Origin: Myxococcales bacterium | Lineage (GTDB): Bacteria > Myxococcota_A > Polyangia > Polyangiales > GCA-016699535 | DNA length: 64,000 nt | Direction of reading: 5' to 3' | NCBI GenBank assembly: GCA_020633325.1 | Contig: JACKDX010000001.1 | Coordinates: 1,178,001-1,242,000 of the forward strand | In this document: positions 1 to 8,995 of the stretch, piece by piece | How positions within the stretch are numbered: position 1 is the first letter of the stretch | Layout of the letters: every line of letters starts with the position of its first letter | Translations under genes and position numbers: made by a program | Notes under the pieces: generated by a model | What the model was told of the DNA's origin: nothing | Databases searched by the model: none | What the model saw: only the letters and a program-made list of their open reading frames with translations

Positions 1-341
1 TCGAATGCGCTTTTTAGGGTGTACACGTCGTGGTTGCCGGGCAACGTCACAAAACCCAGAGGCGCTTTGGTGAGTGGCTCGATCATTTGGCGGGCAAGGC
101 GCATTTCGCCCAGACCGCCCAGTGCAGTGTAATCGCCGGTGCAAATCACGAGGTCGATGTTTTCGCTTTCCTTTAGCGCCTGCAACGCCTCTAGCTTGAC
201 GGCATTCTCGACAAAATAACGTCTTCTTCTGAGCGCCAGGTTGAGGAAACCCACCATGTGTTTGCTGACGAAATCGGATAGCGCCGCCGGCATGCCTCGG
301 AGCTGGACGTGAATATCGCTAAAATGGAGGATTCGGGTCAC
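1..341 (-). CDS. Metallophosphoesterase (calcineurin-like), 3' end beyond the window
   Basis: The visible 113 codons carry the N-terminal half of the calcineurin-like phosphoesterase fold. There is a D-x-H motif at D9/H11 (FSDIHV), GD at 69-70 (CTGDYTALGG), and GNHD at 102-105. In this family these residues bind the two catalytic metals. The C-terminal histidine motifs lie outside the window. I chose the GTG at 341 because it directly precedes the conserved TRILHFSDIH start; a TTG at 359 is the alternative. It begins 25 bases after the argC stop on the same strand, so it is probably co-transcribed. The substrate cannot be told; no signal peptide is visible, so a cytoplasmic enzyme is likely. 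Confidence 0.85.
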   Translation of the reverse strand, partial: MTRILHFSDIHVQLRGMPAALSDFVSKHMVGFLNLALRRRRYFVENAVKLEALQALKESENIDLVICTGDYTALGGLGEMRLARQMIEPLTKAPLGFVTLPGNHDVYTLKSAF

Positions 342-366
342 GGGCTCACCATGGGTCAATACGGCG

Positions 367-1425
367 CTAAGGCCAAACGGCAGTGCTTTCGAGTCCCGTG
401 GTCTCAGCCCAGCCGAATCTGAGGTTCATACATTGGATCGCTTGCCCAGAGGCACCTTTCACCAGGTTATCTATGGTGCACTGAGCGATGACCCATCCCG
501 TGCTGGGATCAACCGTGTAACTTAGAAGGGCTCGGTTCGTGCCTCTGCTCCAGAGAGTGTCAGGATATTGGTCTCCCTCAAGGACATGGACAAAGGGCGC
601 ATGCGCGTAGAACGCAAGTGCAGCGTCCCTGCAGGCCGCGCCTGTCATGCTCGCATCAAGGGCCTTGGCGTACACGGTCACAAGCATGCCACGGCTCATG
701 GGGACGAGATGCGGCGTGAAGGTCATACTAACTGGGGTGGGGCTGATGCGGCGTAAGCCTTGTAAGATTTCGGGAATGTGACGATGCGCACCTCCGACGT
801 TGTAGGCGCGAATGCCCTCCGAAACCTCCGGATAGTGTGTCGCGGGCGACGGGCTGCGGCCCGCGCCCGAGACGCCGCTCTTGGCATCCACCACCAGGTT
901 TTGCGAGTCTACCAGTTTGGCGCGAATCAAAGGACTGAGCGCGAGCAGCGTTGCCGTGGGGTAACATCCTGGCACCGCGATAAGGTCGCTTTTTGGGATG
1001 GCCTCGGGAAAAAGTTCCGGCAGGCCGTACGCGGCCTCTTCAAGCAATTCAGGAGCTGAATGGGGCCCATACCAACGGGCATATACCGCAGGATCTCGCA
1101 GGCGAAAGTCAGCCGAGAGATCAAATACCACCAGCCCTCTGGCACGGCAGGCTTTCACAATTTCCATACTCGCGGCATGCGGAAGTGCGCAAAATACCAC
1201 CTGGGCGCATTGTGCAATGGCTTCCGGATCGAGAGCGCCTATTGGCAGCCCCACCGTGGGACCAAGCTGTGGATGGACATCGCCCACTTTTTCCCCAATA
1301 CGGCTTCTTCCGCCTACGTAGCAGAGCGCTGCATAAGGATGTCCTACAAGAAGCCTTAACAGTTCGGCGCCCGTATAGCCAGTGCTGCCGAGCACGGCGA
1401 CGGGCAGTGCGGCGGTATTGGGCAT
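367..1425 (-). CDS. argC: N-acetyl-gamma-glutamyl-phosphate reductase
   Basis: Third step of arginine biosynthesis: NADPH-dependent reduction of N-acetylglutamyl phosphate to the semialdehyde, in the cytoplasm. The 352-residue length fits the long ArgC type. The N-terminal dinucleotide-binding loop is visible (VLGSTGYTGAELLRLL, residues 11-26), and the catalytic Cys is C154 in AVPGCYPT. The conserved HRHIPEI segment follows near residue 225. It starts 3 bases after the rpsI stop, so it appears to be the third gene of an rplM-rpsI-argC unit. No other arg gene is in the window, so it is an isolated arginine gene attached to a ribosomal operon. Confidence 0.95.
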   Translation of the reverse strand: MPNTAALPVAVLGSTGYTGAELLRLLVGHPYAALCYVGGRSRIGEKVGDVHPQLGPTVGLPIGALDPEAIAQCAQVVFCALPHAASMEIVKACRARGLVVFDLSADFRLRDPAVYARWYGPHSAPELLEEAAYGLPELFPEAIPKSDLIAVPGCYPTATLLALSPLIRAKLVDSQNLVVDAKSGVSGAGRSPSPATHYPEVSEGIRAYNVGGAHRHIPEILQGLRRISPTPVSMTFTPHLVPMSRGMLVTVYAKALDASMTGAACRDAALAFYAHAPFVHVLEGDQYPDTLWSRGTNRALLSYTVDPSTGWVIAQCTIDNLVKGASGQAIQCMNLRFGWAETTGLESTAVWP

Positions 1426-1428
1426 GTC

Positions 1429-1827
1429 TCAGCGCTTAGAGTACTGAAACTTCTTGCGTGCGCCAGGCTGACCGGGCTTTTTGCGCTCTTTCTCTCGTGC
1501 ATCGCGGGTGAGAAGTCCCGCCTTCTTGAGAGCCGGGCGGAACGTCTGATCCACGTCTAACAGGGCGCGTGAAATGCCATGCCGCACCGCTTCGGCCTGG
1601 GCCGACAGGCCGCCGCCGGCCACGTTGCACTCGACGTCGAACGCTTCCGATTTCCCTAGAATCTCAAACGGCTGCTCAATGATCATGCGGGATGTTTCCC
1701 GGTCAAAATAGGTATTCATGGGCTTGCCGTTGACCTGGATGGTCCCGGCGCCCTCTTTGAGAAATACTCGCGCTACTGCGCGTTTACGGCGCCCAGTCGC
1801 GTAATGTCGTCCGTGTAGGGTAGTCAT
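1429..1827 (-). CDS. rpsI: 30S ribosomal protein S9
   Basis: Small-subunit protein whose C-terminal tail reaches the P-site tRNA. The 132 residues show the family pattern: [15 protein letters not shown] at 9-23, a GGG turn ([11 protein letters not shown]), and the ending KKFQYSKR with its conserved terminal SKR. It abuts the rplM stop with no gap (1827/1828), the usual rplM-rpsI arrangement, and is followed after 3 bases by argC. Confidence 0.98.
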   Translation of the reverse strand: MTTLHGRHYATGRRKRAVARVFLKEGAGTIQVNGKPMNTYFDRETSRMIIEQPFEILGKSEAFDVECNVAGGGLSAQAEAVRHGISRALLDVDQTFRPALKKAGLLTRDAREKERKKPGQPGARKKFQYSKR

Positions 1828-2271
1828 CTACGCTGCGTGTCCTTTCCAAAGCTTCGGTTGCTGCGCCGCATGGGGGTGCACCGCGCCTTTATATACTTTG
1901 AGCTTCGTGCGCATAGCCCGGCCGAGAGGGGAATATGGCAGCATGCCGCGAACCGCCTTTTCAATAATGAACTCGGGCTTGCGATCGATTAAGTGGCGGT
2001 AGCTCTCAGAATGGAGACCGCCGGGATAGCCGGAATGATGATGAAAGTGCTTACTGTCGAGTTTGTTTCCGGTGAGGCGGACCTTTTCCGCGTTGATCAC
2101 AATCACGAAGTCTCCCGTGTCCACATGGGGTGTATACTGGGGCTTGTGTTTGCCCCGTAATAAGGTGGCAATCTGGGTGGCAATGCGACCCAAGGTTTGG
2201 TCTGAGGCGTCGATCAGGTGCCACTGTCTGGGCAGCTCATCGACCTTGGCTTGGTAGGTTTTTTGCATCAT
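1828..2271 (-). CDS. rplM: 50S ribosomal protein L13
   Basis: Early-assembly large-subunit protein. The 147 residues show the L13 landmarks: [19 protein letters not shown] at 17-35, [19 protein letters not shown], and the C-terminal [19 protein letters not shown]. Two adjacent ATG codons (2271 and 2268) could each start it; no strong ribosome site separates them. It is the first gene of the rplM-rpsI-argC unit. A strong -35-like hexamer and a perfect 14-bp palindrome lie 50-65 bases upstream. Confidence 0.97.
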   Translation of the reverse strand: MMQKTYQAKVDELPRQWHLIDASDQTLGRIATQIATLLRGKHKPQYTPHVDTGDFVIVINAEKVRLTGNKLDSKHFHHHSGYPGGLHSESYRHLIDRKPEFIIEKAVRGMLPYSPLGRAMRTKLKVYKGAVHPHAAQQPKLWKGHAA

Positions 2272-2297
2272 GGCGCTAGGTTTCCCGCAAGGGGCGC

Positions 2298-2337
2298 AGT
2301 GTGAACCCGGGTTCCTTGCCTGTCAAGGCATGCCTTG
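2298..2337 (-). promoter_or_regulatory. Candidate rplM promoter with overlapping palindrome
   Basis: On the minus strand TTGACA (2326-2321) is followed after 17 bases by CACACT (2303-2298), a perfect -35 with a poor -10. A perfect palindrome, CAAGGCATGCCTTG (2324-2337), overlaps the -35. The position fits transcription of rplM. Whether the palindrome is an operator is speculation. Confidence 0.4.
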
Positions 2338-2432
2338 CCTGTTGAATCGTTGGCGCTTTGGTCCGTCCAACCCAGCGTGAGGGCCGGGTCTTTTCGAAGT
2401 CCGCATAACCGCCTATCCTGAGGAATAACCGT

Positions 2433-2990
2433 ATGATTTGCCAAATAAACCTGGGTGTGATGATGGCCCTCATGGGCGTTGTGGCGTTGAATTCAAGCGC
2501 CGCAGCAGAGGCCGGAAACCAAGCCAAGAAGCAGGGTCAGCTCGATTGCGCGGTAGAGGACAATGGGGCGCCTGGGTCGGGCACCATGGTGCTAATGCGC
2601 GCTGGCAACGACGTCATCCAAACAAGTTGCGGCAAGCCCATGAGTGTTAATCCAGGAAAGTACAAGGTGTCGCTTCGATTGGACGGCGCGCTTGACCGGC
2701 CCGAAAAGACAATGCAGGCGGTTGTGGGCGCAGGGACGACGCGCGTGCTTCGGGCCAAGTTCGAGACGGGGGTGCTTGAGTGCCATGCCACCGTGCAAGG
2801 GCGCAGGGCGGCTGCCTTGGCCATCATCTCACAGGATGGACAGCGGGTAGGCAGCTTAGGGATGGGGGTGACCGGCAAGCTCAGCTCCGGCACCTATGAG
2901 GTGACCATTAGGCATCGGAACGAAGAAAAAGTGTTTAACGCGGTCAAAGTAACGCAGAGCGAACGCCGCGTGTTGGATGCGGCGTTCTAG
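2433..2990 (+). CDS. Secreted protein of unknown function
   Basis: 185 residues, family not recognised. An N-terminal hydrophobic stretch (residues 6-20) followed by SSAAAEAG suggests a Sec signal peptide cut near residue 25. The mature part has two similar halves: each has a Cys (C38/C59 then C122) and a segment like GKYKVSLRLDG or GTYEVTIRHRNE, resembling PEGA-type beta-repeat proteins. A GAGG ribosome site 9 bases before the ATG supports the start. It is divergent from rplM and 35 bases upstream of the acyltransferase gene. Confidence 0.7.
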   Translation: MICQINLGVMMALMGVVALNSSAAAEAGNQAKKQGQLDCAVEDNGAPGSGTMVLMRAGNDVIQTSCGKPMSVNPGKYKVSLRLDGALDRPEKTMQAVVGAGTTRVLRAKFETGVLECHATVQGRRAAALAIISQDGQRVGSLGMGVTGKLSSGTYEVTIRHRNEEKVFNAVKVTQSERRVLDAAF

Positions 2991-3025
2991 CGTCCAAGCG
3001 GCCTGCCGCATGAGCTTCCGCCTTC

Positions 3026-5704
3026 ATGGCGACGTGCGGGTTCTACCCACGCGCGCTCTCTGGTAGCGTTCCCTTCGTGACCGAGAAAAAGGGCCCACTG
3101 TCTTTGCCGCCGCCACAGCCGTATGAGCCCCATCCTATTTTGAGATGGCTCTACCGGAGGTTCTTCTCTCACATCCACGTGGATGAACATTGGATCGATG
3201 CAGTGAGCCGGGCGGCGGACGGCGGTACCGTGGTCTATGTCATGAGGTCGTTGTCATGGCTGGACTTCCTTTGCTTAGATTTTCTGCTGAAACGATATGG
3301 CTTGCCATTGGTGCGTTTCGTGAACGACCTCGGCTTGTGGATTCTGGAGCCTTTTGGCAAAGGCGATCGCCGGTTGAGCTTGCGTCGTCAGTTGCCGGAG
3401 GCACCTGCGTTCAGAAAAACGCTGGATGAAGGCGCAAGCGCACTGCTCTTTTTGAGGCGCCCCCCTCCGTTTGCACTCGGCCGCCGTCGCAGCGAACAAA
3501 TGAACGCAGATCTGTTTGAAACATTGGTGGAGACCCAACGAAAGCAAACGCGCCCCATCTTGCTTGTGCCGCAAACGTTCGTATGGACCAAGCTTCCGCC
3601 TCATCATCGACGGTCTGTGTTCGACATCTTCTTTGGCCCCAGCGAAACTCCGGGGCGGGTGCGGGTGTTTTTCCAGTTTTTACTCAACTACCGTAATGCA
3701 CTACTTCGTTCTGGACCGCCATTTAATGTGTTGGAGTTCGTTGAACAAAACCCAAATTTGAGCAATCTTGCCCTGGCGGACAAAGTCCGCTATGCGCTAT
3801 TTAGGCGTATAGAGCGCGAACGCGCGCTCGTGCTGGGTCCGACTAAGAAGACATCGCTTAGGCTCCGCGCCGAAATTTTGCGTAGCCCTCGCGTGCAAAA
3901 GCATATTGGTTCGGCAGCCCGCGTGTCTCAAAAATCCCTTCGTGCGGTCACGAAAGAAGCAGACAAAGATCTTCGCAAAATGATTGCTGCACCAGACCCC
4001 ATGGTGCTGGGCATGTTGCATCGCTTCTGTATGTGGTTGTGGAATCGCATTTATGATGGCGTGGTGGTAGATCATGAAGGTATCGAGCGCATTCGTGAAG
4101 CCGCCCGTCATGGAACGTTAGTGCTCTTGCCCAGTCATAAGAGTCATATCGACTATATGGTGCTTGACGATGTGCTTTATGCCAACGCCATGAACACACC
4201 CTTGATCGCGGCGGGGGACAATCTCAATTTTTGGCCTATCGGACCCATTCTTCGGCGAGCTGGAGCGTTTTTCATCCGCCGATCTTTTAGGGGCCGAAAA
4301 TTATACAGCGCTTTGGTGGATGCCTATATCCGCAAGCTCATCGTGGAGGGGTTTAATATCGAGTTTTTCCTTGAGGGCGGCCGCTCGCGGACGGGAAAGT
4401 TGCTAATGCCGAAATTCGGGTTGCTTTCCATGGTTGTGGACGCGGTACTGACGCTCCGTAACAAGAAGGTATTTTTCGTGCCTATCTACATAGGTTACGA
4501 TCGGATCATCCAGGTTGAGGAAGAAGCGTATGAGCACGAAGTTGGTGGCGGGGACAAACGCAAGGAAAGCTTTGGCGACTTTCTAAAGAGCTCGCGGGTG
4601 CTTCAGTCGAAATACGGCCGTTTGTACGTTGAGTTTGGGAAAATTCTGGACTTCGATGAACTGGCGTCACACTACAAGGCAAGACGCAAGAAGTGTGCTG
4701 TAGCACCGGACGAATCTCGCGATTTGACGCCGGCGGTTCGTAGGGCAGTCGTCCAGCACCTCGCTTATCGGGCTGCATACGAAACCAGCCAAGTGACAGT
4801 GGTTACGCCCACGTCTCTCGTGGCACTGGTGCTTCTTCAGCATGATAAGCGTGGCATGCGATTGGATAACTTGTTGTCTGCAAGTAGCGTCATCATTGGC
4901 ATGTTGAACCAACTAAATGCGCGTGTCTCCGCGCCCTTGCGGGGATCTGACGGGGACGTCTATCAATCAGCGATCATGCAAGCGCTTCGTCTCTTCGTGC
5001 AAGGCAGCATGATAACCCAGCATGGAGAGGGGGCGGAGGCCATCTATCAAGTGCCGGAAGAGCGCCGCATCGGGCTTGAGTACTACAAGAATAACATTGT
5101 GCATTTCTTTGTTCCACAGGGCTTGGTGGCACTGGCCCTGTTGTCTCAAAGAGAAGAGCGAGCCTCAAAGGAGCAGCTGGGGGCTTCCGTAAAAGAGCTC
5201 TCGCGGTTTTTTAAGTACGATTTCGTGTTTCGGGTGGGTGTAGATTTTGAAACCGCGCTCGATGACGTGCTTGCGCAAATGATACGGAATCAAGAGGTGG
5301 ATATCGTAGATGCGGGCTATTTTAGCGTACCAACGCCGGCCGCGTCTTCGAAACTCGTGCTGTATGCGGGAATGTTGCAGAGTTTCTTGGAGAGTTACCG
5401 ACTAGCTTTTAGAGGGAGCGGCTATTTGCTTCGCGGCAAAGTTTCTCGCAAGGAATGGCTTAAGCGAGTGTTGGCACTCGGGCAGCGGATGTACCTTTCG
5501 GGTGAAATTCAGTGTCGCGAGTCGCTGTCCCGGCCCAACCTTGAGAGCGCGCTGCACCTACTTAAGGACCGACATATGGTTCAAACGGACGCAGCAGATT
5601 TTCTTTTAGCGGGAGCTGCGCTCAAGGACGCGAGCGATGTGGAGAATGCAGAGGGCCAAATCGCGAAGTACCTTACCATGGTGCCGCGGCTGGAGCAGGG
5701 CTGA
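3026..5704 (+). CDS. plsB: Glycerol-3-phosphate 1-O-acyltransferase, PlsB type
   Basis: Membrane-associated enzyme that acylates glycerol-3-phosphate, the first step of phospholipid synthesis. At 892 residues it is longer than typical PlsB (about 800). The catalytic HX4D motif is H371-KSHI-D376 in LLPSHKSHIDYMVLDD, and the substrate-binding block GGRSRTGK follows near residue 450. The FFIRRSF block lies between them. A long C-terminal region after residue 600 matches PlsB in layout. The ATG at 3026 has no clear ribosome site; a GTG at 3077 in the same frame is a good alternative. Its stop is immediately followed by the next gene's GTG. Confidence 0.9.
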   Translation: MATCGFYPRALSGSVPFVTEKKGPLSLPPPQPYEPHPILRWLYRRFFSHIHVDEHWIDAVSRAADGGTVVYVMRSLSWLDFLCLDFLLKRYGLPLVRFVNDLGLWILEPFGKGDRRLSLRRQLPEAPAFRKTLDEGASALLFLRRPPPFALGRRRSEQMNADLFETLVETQRKQTRPILLVPQTFVWTKLPPHHRRSVFDIFFGPSETPGRVRVFFQFLLNYRNALLRSGPPFNVLEFVEQNPNLSNLALADKVRYALFRRIERERALVLGPTKKTSLRLRAEILRSPRVQKHIGSAARVSQKSLRAVTKEADKDLRKMIAAPDPMVLGMLHRFCMWLWNRIYDGVVVDHEGIERIREAARHGTLVLLPSHKSHIDYMVLDDVLYANAMNTPLIAAGDNLNFWPIGPILRRAGAFFIRRSFRGRKLYSALVDAYIRKLIVEGFNIEFFLEGGRSRTGKLLMPKFGLLSMVVDAVLTLRNKKVFFVPIYIGYDRIIQVEEEAYEHEVGGGDKRKESFGDFLKSSRVLQSKYGRLYVEFGKILDFDELASHYKARRKKCAVAPDESRDLTPAVRRAVVQHLAYRAAYETSQVTVVTPTSLVALVLLQHDKRGMRLDNLLSASSVIIGMLNQLNARVSAPLRGSDGDVYQSAIMQALRLFVQGSMITQHGEGAEAIYQVPEERRIGLEYYKNNIVHFFVPQGLVALALLSQREERASKEQLGASVKELSRFFKYDFVFRVGVDFETALDDVLAQMIRNQEVDIVDAGYFSVPTPAASSKLVLYAGMLQSFLESYRLAFRGSGYLLRGKVSRKEWLKRVLALGQRMYLSGEIQCRESLSRPNLESALHLLKDRHMVQTDAADFLLAGAALKDASDVENAEGQIAKYLTMVPRLEQG

Positions 5705-6790
5705 GTGGCTCCAGGCGAGTTTCGGCTGGGCTATAATCAAGGCTGGTTTTCCACGTACTACGCTTCAGATCTGACAACTGACTTCTCGCAGGCCGTAGAC
5801 GGCTATGCCGGAATGGCGCGCATTGCTCCTTGGCGGCCTGAGCGTTTGCAGAATCCCGACGGAATTGAAGGCTATTTCGCAATGGCTCGCGCGTGCGGTG
5901 CGCGTGTGATTCGTCTATGGGCATTCGAGGGCTATACGAAAGAGGGATGCGATATCGATATCGGCTCACCTGAGTATCGCATACGAGGTCTTCGGGAAGA
6001 TTTTGTACGCAACCTGGACCGAGTGATGCAGGCAGCAATCCGTCATGACATTTCCATTTATTGGACAGCGCTGGTGGGAAATTGGGCGCGGCATTGGGAT
6101 AGCGCCCAGGGTACCGACGTTTCCAGATGGAGAGAACTTCATTACAACATCTTAAACGCACGGCACGGGACTCTCGATGCATACAATGAACATGTGCTGG
6201 GCCCATTTGTGCGCTTACTTTCGGTGTACAAGACACATGTTTACGCCTTAGACCTTATGAACGAGATACAAGGCTCAGTGCCGCGGTTTTGGAGTGGCGA
6301 CTGGGCTAACGTGCGAAGCTGGATAAAACAGGAGCGGGCGTTCGTGCGGGCCATTATGCCATCGCTGAAAGTCACGGCGAGCTGCGGACATCATACCGCC
6401 GTAACCGATCTCCTGAAGGGCCGAATGAGCGATCTCGGTCTGGATTTTTTCGACGTGCATATTTACAATGATGATGGACGAATCCCGCGAACTTCCGCGC
6501 TGGGTAAGTTGGTCAGGCGCGCGGCTTCTCCCTTGCTATTGGGTGAGTTTGGGCAGACAGACCTCCACTACAGCGACGAACTCAAGACTAGAGTGACGCT
6601 CAGATTTATCCAACATGCTCAGGACGCAGGCTTTGTTGGCGCCCTCGCATGGCGGCTTGATGACTACCGACCTAACGGGATAGATGCATGCCGCCATACT
6701 TACGTATATCCCCGGTATAGCCCAGAACACGGCTACATGTATTACGCGAGACCCGCGGTGCAAGTCATCGCGGGCGGCTATAAGGGTTAA
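5705..6790 (+). CDS. TIM-barrel glycoside-hydrolase-like protein (cellulase/GH5-like)
   Basis: 361 residues resembling clan-A glycoside hydrolases. The acid/base Glu would be E187 in LDLMNEIQG and the nucleophile E281 in LLLGEFGQT, the expected beta-4 and beta-7 positions. VIRLWAFEGYTKEG and ALAWRLDDY also fit such a barrel. No signal peptide is visible, so it is predicted cytoplasmic, which is odd for a polysaccharidase and leaves the substrate open. The GTG start follows the plsB stop with zero spacing, and GGAG inside the plsB 3' end serves as ribosome site, so the two are probably translationally coupled. The call rests on motif reading only. Confidence 0.7.
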   Translation: MAPGEFRLGYNQGWFSTYYASDLTTDFSQAVDGYAGMARIAPWRPERLQNPDGIEGYFAMARACGARVIRLWAFEGYTKEGCDIDIGSPEYRIRGLREDFVRNLDRVMQAAIRHDISIYWTALVGNWARHWDSAQGTDVSRWRELHYNILNARHGTLDAYNEHVLGPFVRLLSVYKTHVYALDLMNEIQGSVPRFWSGDWANVRSWIKQERAFVRAIMPSLKVTASCGHHTAVTDLLKGRMSDLGLDFFDVHIYNDDGRIPRTSALGKLVRRAASPLLLGEFGQTDLHYSDELKTRVTLRFIQHAQDAGFVGALAWRLDDYRPNGIDACRHTYVYPRYSPEHGYMYYARPAVQVIAGGYKG

Positions 6791-6793
6791 GAC

Positions 6794-7390
6794 TCATTTA
6801 CGACCTGCACCGTACAGGAACAGCTCGTAGCTTTCCTTGCGCGTGGCCAAGGGTCGCAGCACGCGCACGCGTTCAAAAAAATGCGTAAGCTCGCGCTTCG
6901 CTTCCGGGAAATCTCCTCCTGAAAATAGTTTGCCCAAAAAGGCGCCCTTTTCTTGCAAGCATCGACTTGCAATCACCAGCGCGCGCATAAAGAGCTCAAA
7001 ACTGCGGTATTGATCTAGATGTTTCTGGCCGGTCGTGTTCGGGGCCATGTCGCTCAGCACGACATCAAAAAGATCTCCGGTTTCGAAAGAGGCGAGATCG
7101 ATCTCGAAGATATCTGCTTGTTCCCCGTGCACGTTCTTTGGCAAATCTATATCCAGAGGATTGATGTCAATTGCCTGCACGATGCCGCCGGGCCCCACTT
7201 GTTTCGACGCATAGAGTGACCACGAGCCAGGAGCGGCCCCGAGATCCAAGACACGCATGTTCTTCTTTAGGAGGCTTAGACGTCGATCAATCTCTTGTAG
7301 TTTAAAGACCGATCGAGCGGGAAACCCTGAAGCTTTCGCCCGTCTTGTAAAATGATCCTGCGTGCGAGGCGACTGACGACGCTTCGACAA
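6794..7390 (-). CDS. rlmE: 23S rRNA (uridine-2552-2'-O) methyltransferase
   Basis: SAM-dependent enzyme methylating U2552 in the 50S A-loop, a late assembly step. The full K-D-K-E catalytic tetrad is visible: K30 (SVFK), D114 (LSDMAP), K154 (LGKLF) and E186 (RKESYE). The SAM loop is LDLGAAPGSWS at 48-58. The 198-residue length is normal. It begins 2 bases after the rplC stop on the same strand, a two-gene ribosome-related unit. Downstream it converges on the hydrolase gene with a 3-base gap. Confidence 0.95.
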   Translation of the reverse strand: MSKRRQSPRTQDHFTRRAKASGFPARSVFKLQEIDRRLSLLKKNMRVLDLGAAPGSWSLYASKQVGPGGIVQAIDINPLDIDLPKNVHGEQADIFEIDLASFETGDLFDVVLSDMAPNTTGQKHLDQYRSFELFMRALVIASRCLQEKGAFLGKLFSGGDFPEAKRELTHFFERVRVLRPLATRKESYELFLYGAGRK

Positions 7391-7392
7391 CG

Positions 7393-8055
7393 TTAATTGG
7401 TCGAGCCGGGCTTGATGGTGCCCTGAACCGTAACAAGGCCGTTGCGTGGTCCGGGGACTGCCCCGTGAACCAATACAATGTGTTCCTCATCCAACACCTT
7501 CTCGATGCTTAGTCTGAGCACCGTCACGCGCTCGTTTCCGTACTGCCCGGGCATTTTAACATTTGGCAAGGTGCGGCCTGGCGTAAGATTGGTGCCGATC
7601 GAGCCGCCATGACGGCGGTACTCGTGCGTGCCGTGCGTGTCACTTCCGGCCCCCGCAAAGTTCCAGCGCTTCATTACGCCCGTAAATCCGCGGCCTTTGC
7701 TTTTCCCGCAGACGTCCACAAGCTGTCCGACTTCAAACACCTCAGAAGGCTTGAGCGTCTGGCCGACCTCGTATTTGGCGCAAATCTCTTCGGAGAGCCG
7801 AAACTCTCGAAGCACGCGGGCTGCTTTGACGCCAATTTTTCTGTAGAATCCAGCCTCGGCTTGGTTGATGAGCTTATCCCTCCGGCTCCCGAACCCGAGT
7901 ATCAACGCGGTGTACCCATCCCGATCGGCTGTGCGTTTGCCAGCCACCACACAAGGCCCCACCTGAATGGCCGTGACCCTGCTGACGCTGCCGTCTTCTC
8001 GGAAAACCTGTGTATTTCCAAGCTTTTTCCCTATCAGCCCCATATTGGTGTTCAT
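7393..8055 (-). CDS. rplC: 50S ribosomal protein L3
   Basis: 220-residue early-assembly 50S protein. Family landmarks are MGLIGKKLGNTQVF at 5-18, the GRGFTGVMKRWNF segment, THGTHEYRRHGGSIG, and KMPGQYGNERVTV. The ATG at 8055 is fixed by AAGGAG 6 bases upstream; the reading frame stays open further but that is not needed. The usual neighbours rpsJ, rplD, rplW and rplB are absent: rlmE follows directly and tatD lies upstream. A promoter-like element precedes it at 8127-8154. It is either the only L3 gene, moved out of the S10 operon, or a second copy. Confidence 0.96.
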   Translation of the reverse strand: MNTNMGLIGKKLGNTQVFREDGSVSRVTAIQVGPCVVAGKRTADRDGYTALILGFGSRRDKLINQAEAGFYRKIGVKAARVLREFRLSEEICAKYEVGQTLKPSEVFEVGQLVDVCGKSKGRGFTGVMKRWNFAGAGSDTHGTHEYRRHGGSIGTNLTPGRTLPNVKMPGQYGNERVTVLRLSIEKVLDEEHIVLVHGAVPGPRNGLVTVQGTIKPGSTN

Positions 8056-8126
8056 GTGATGCTCCTTGAGGTCCCATCCGTCGGGGATAAAGCGGCCAAA
8101 GGACGCTGTAGCTCTGCCGGCGGCGC

Positions 8127-8154
8127 AGAATACGGCATCAACGCCAAAGGTCAA
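8127..8154 (-). promoter_or_regulatory. Candidate sigma-70-type promoter for rplC-rlmE
   Basis: On the minus strand TTGACC (8154-8149), a 16-base spacer and TATTCT (8132-8127) form a good promoter-like match. It lies about 70 bases before the rplC start, within the 140-base gap after tatD, so rplC-rlmE can be transcribed separately from tatD. Confidence 0.5.
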
Positions 8155-8195
8155 GCTCGAAGAAAAACGGGGAAAATGCTGTGTGCGGAGTCCTT

Positions 8196-8987
8196 CTAGG
8201 CCAATCGGTAAAGTCGCCGGGCGTTGAGGGTCGTTTGCTCGCAGAACGCAGTGTAATCCTCGTCGCGAAGCTCTGCCAGTTTTGCGGCCGTATGCACGAG
8301 GAATGCGGGCTCATTGCGTTTGCCTCGAAGTGGCACCGGCGCCAAAAAGGGCGCGTCGGTTTCAATAAGTATCGCGTCTTTGGGTTGAAGCCGCGCAGCT
8401 TCCTGGACAGCTTCGGATTTCTTCGGAAAGGTGGCTATTCCGCTAAACGAGGCAACGAACCCCAGATCGAGGGCGGCCTTGGCAAATGGTGTATCTTCGC
8501 TGAAACAATGGATCACCCCGCCCACGTCTGAGGCATGTTCCTGTTTCAAGATGGCGAGGGTATCTTTTGCTGCCGCACGAGTATGAACGATGATGGGTTT
8601 TTCGAGGGCCCGCGCCAAGGCAATGAACCTACGAAAAGCATGTTGCTGTGCCAGCCGAGGGGAATGGGCATAGTGGTAGTCGAGGCCAGTTTCACCAATA
8701 CCAACCACGCGTGGATCTGTAGCCAAAGTTCCAATCGCGTCAAACAGCTCATCGTTTAGCTCCGCGGTATGATGGGGATGTACCCCCACAGTGGCGTAGA
8801 TCCAACCCGGATGCGCATGCGCCAGAGCCACGGCGTTATTGGCATCGTGTGCGCCTTTCCCGGCGCCAATGGTGGTTAGGTGTTGAAGATTGGCCGCGCG
8901 CGCGCGCGCAAGCACCGCATCGAGATCGGCACCGAAGTCCTCGAAGTCGAGGTGGCAGTGCGAATCAAAGAGCGGCGCGGTGGACAT
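8196..8987 (-). CDS. TatD-family metal-dependent hydrolase
   Basis: 263-residue amidohydrolase-fold protein. The metal-binding H-x-H is H10/H12 in FDSHCHLDF; GIGETGLDYHY (about 95-105), IVHTRAA, VIHCFSED and ILIETDAPFLAP (about 205-216) are the remaining metal and active-site strands. TatD homologues act as 3'-5' DNA exonucleases or D-aminoacyl-tRNA deacylase-like enzymes; which applies here is not visible. It lies 8 bases after metG, the common metG-tatD pairing, and ends the TetR-holB-metG-tatD run. Confidence 0.92.
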   Translation of the reverse strand: MSTAPLFDSHCHLDFEDFGADLDAVLARARAANLQHLTTIGAGKGAHDANNAVALAHAHPGWIYATVGVHPHHTAELNDELFDAIGTLATDPRVVGIGETGLDYHYAHSPRLAQQHAFRRFIALARALEKPIIVHTRAAAKDTLAILKQEHASDVGGVIHCFSEDTPFAKAALDLGFVASFSGIATFPKKSEAVQEAARLQPKDAILIETDAPFLAPVPLRGKRNEPAFLVHTAAKLAELRDEDYTAFCEQTTLNARRLYRLA

Positions 8988-8995
8988 AGAAACTG

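Noticed and set aside
7609..8199. 196-codon plus-strand frame opposite rplC
   Set aside because: rplC is certain here; the frame has no conserved motif.
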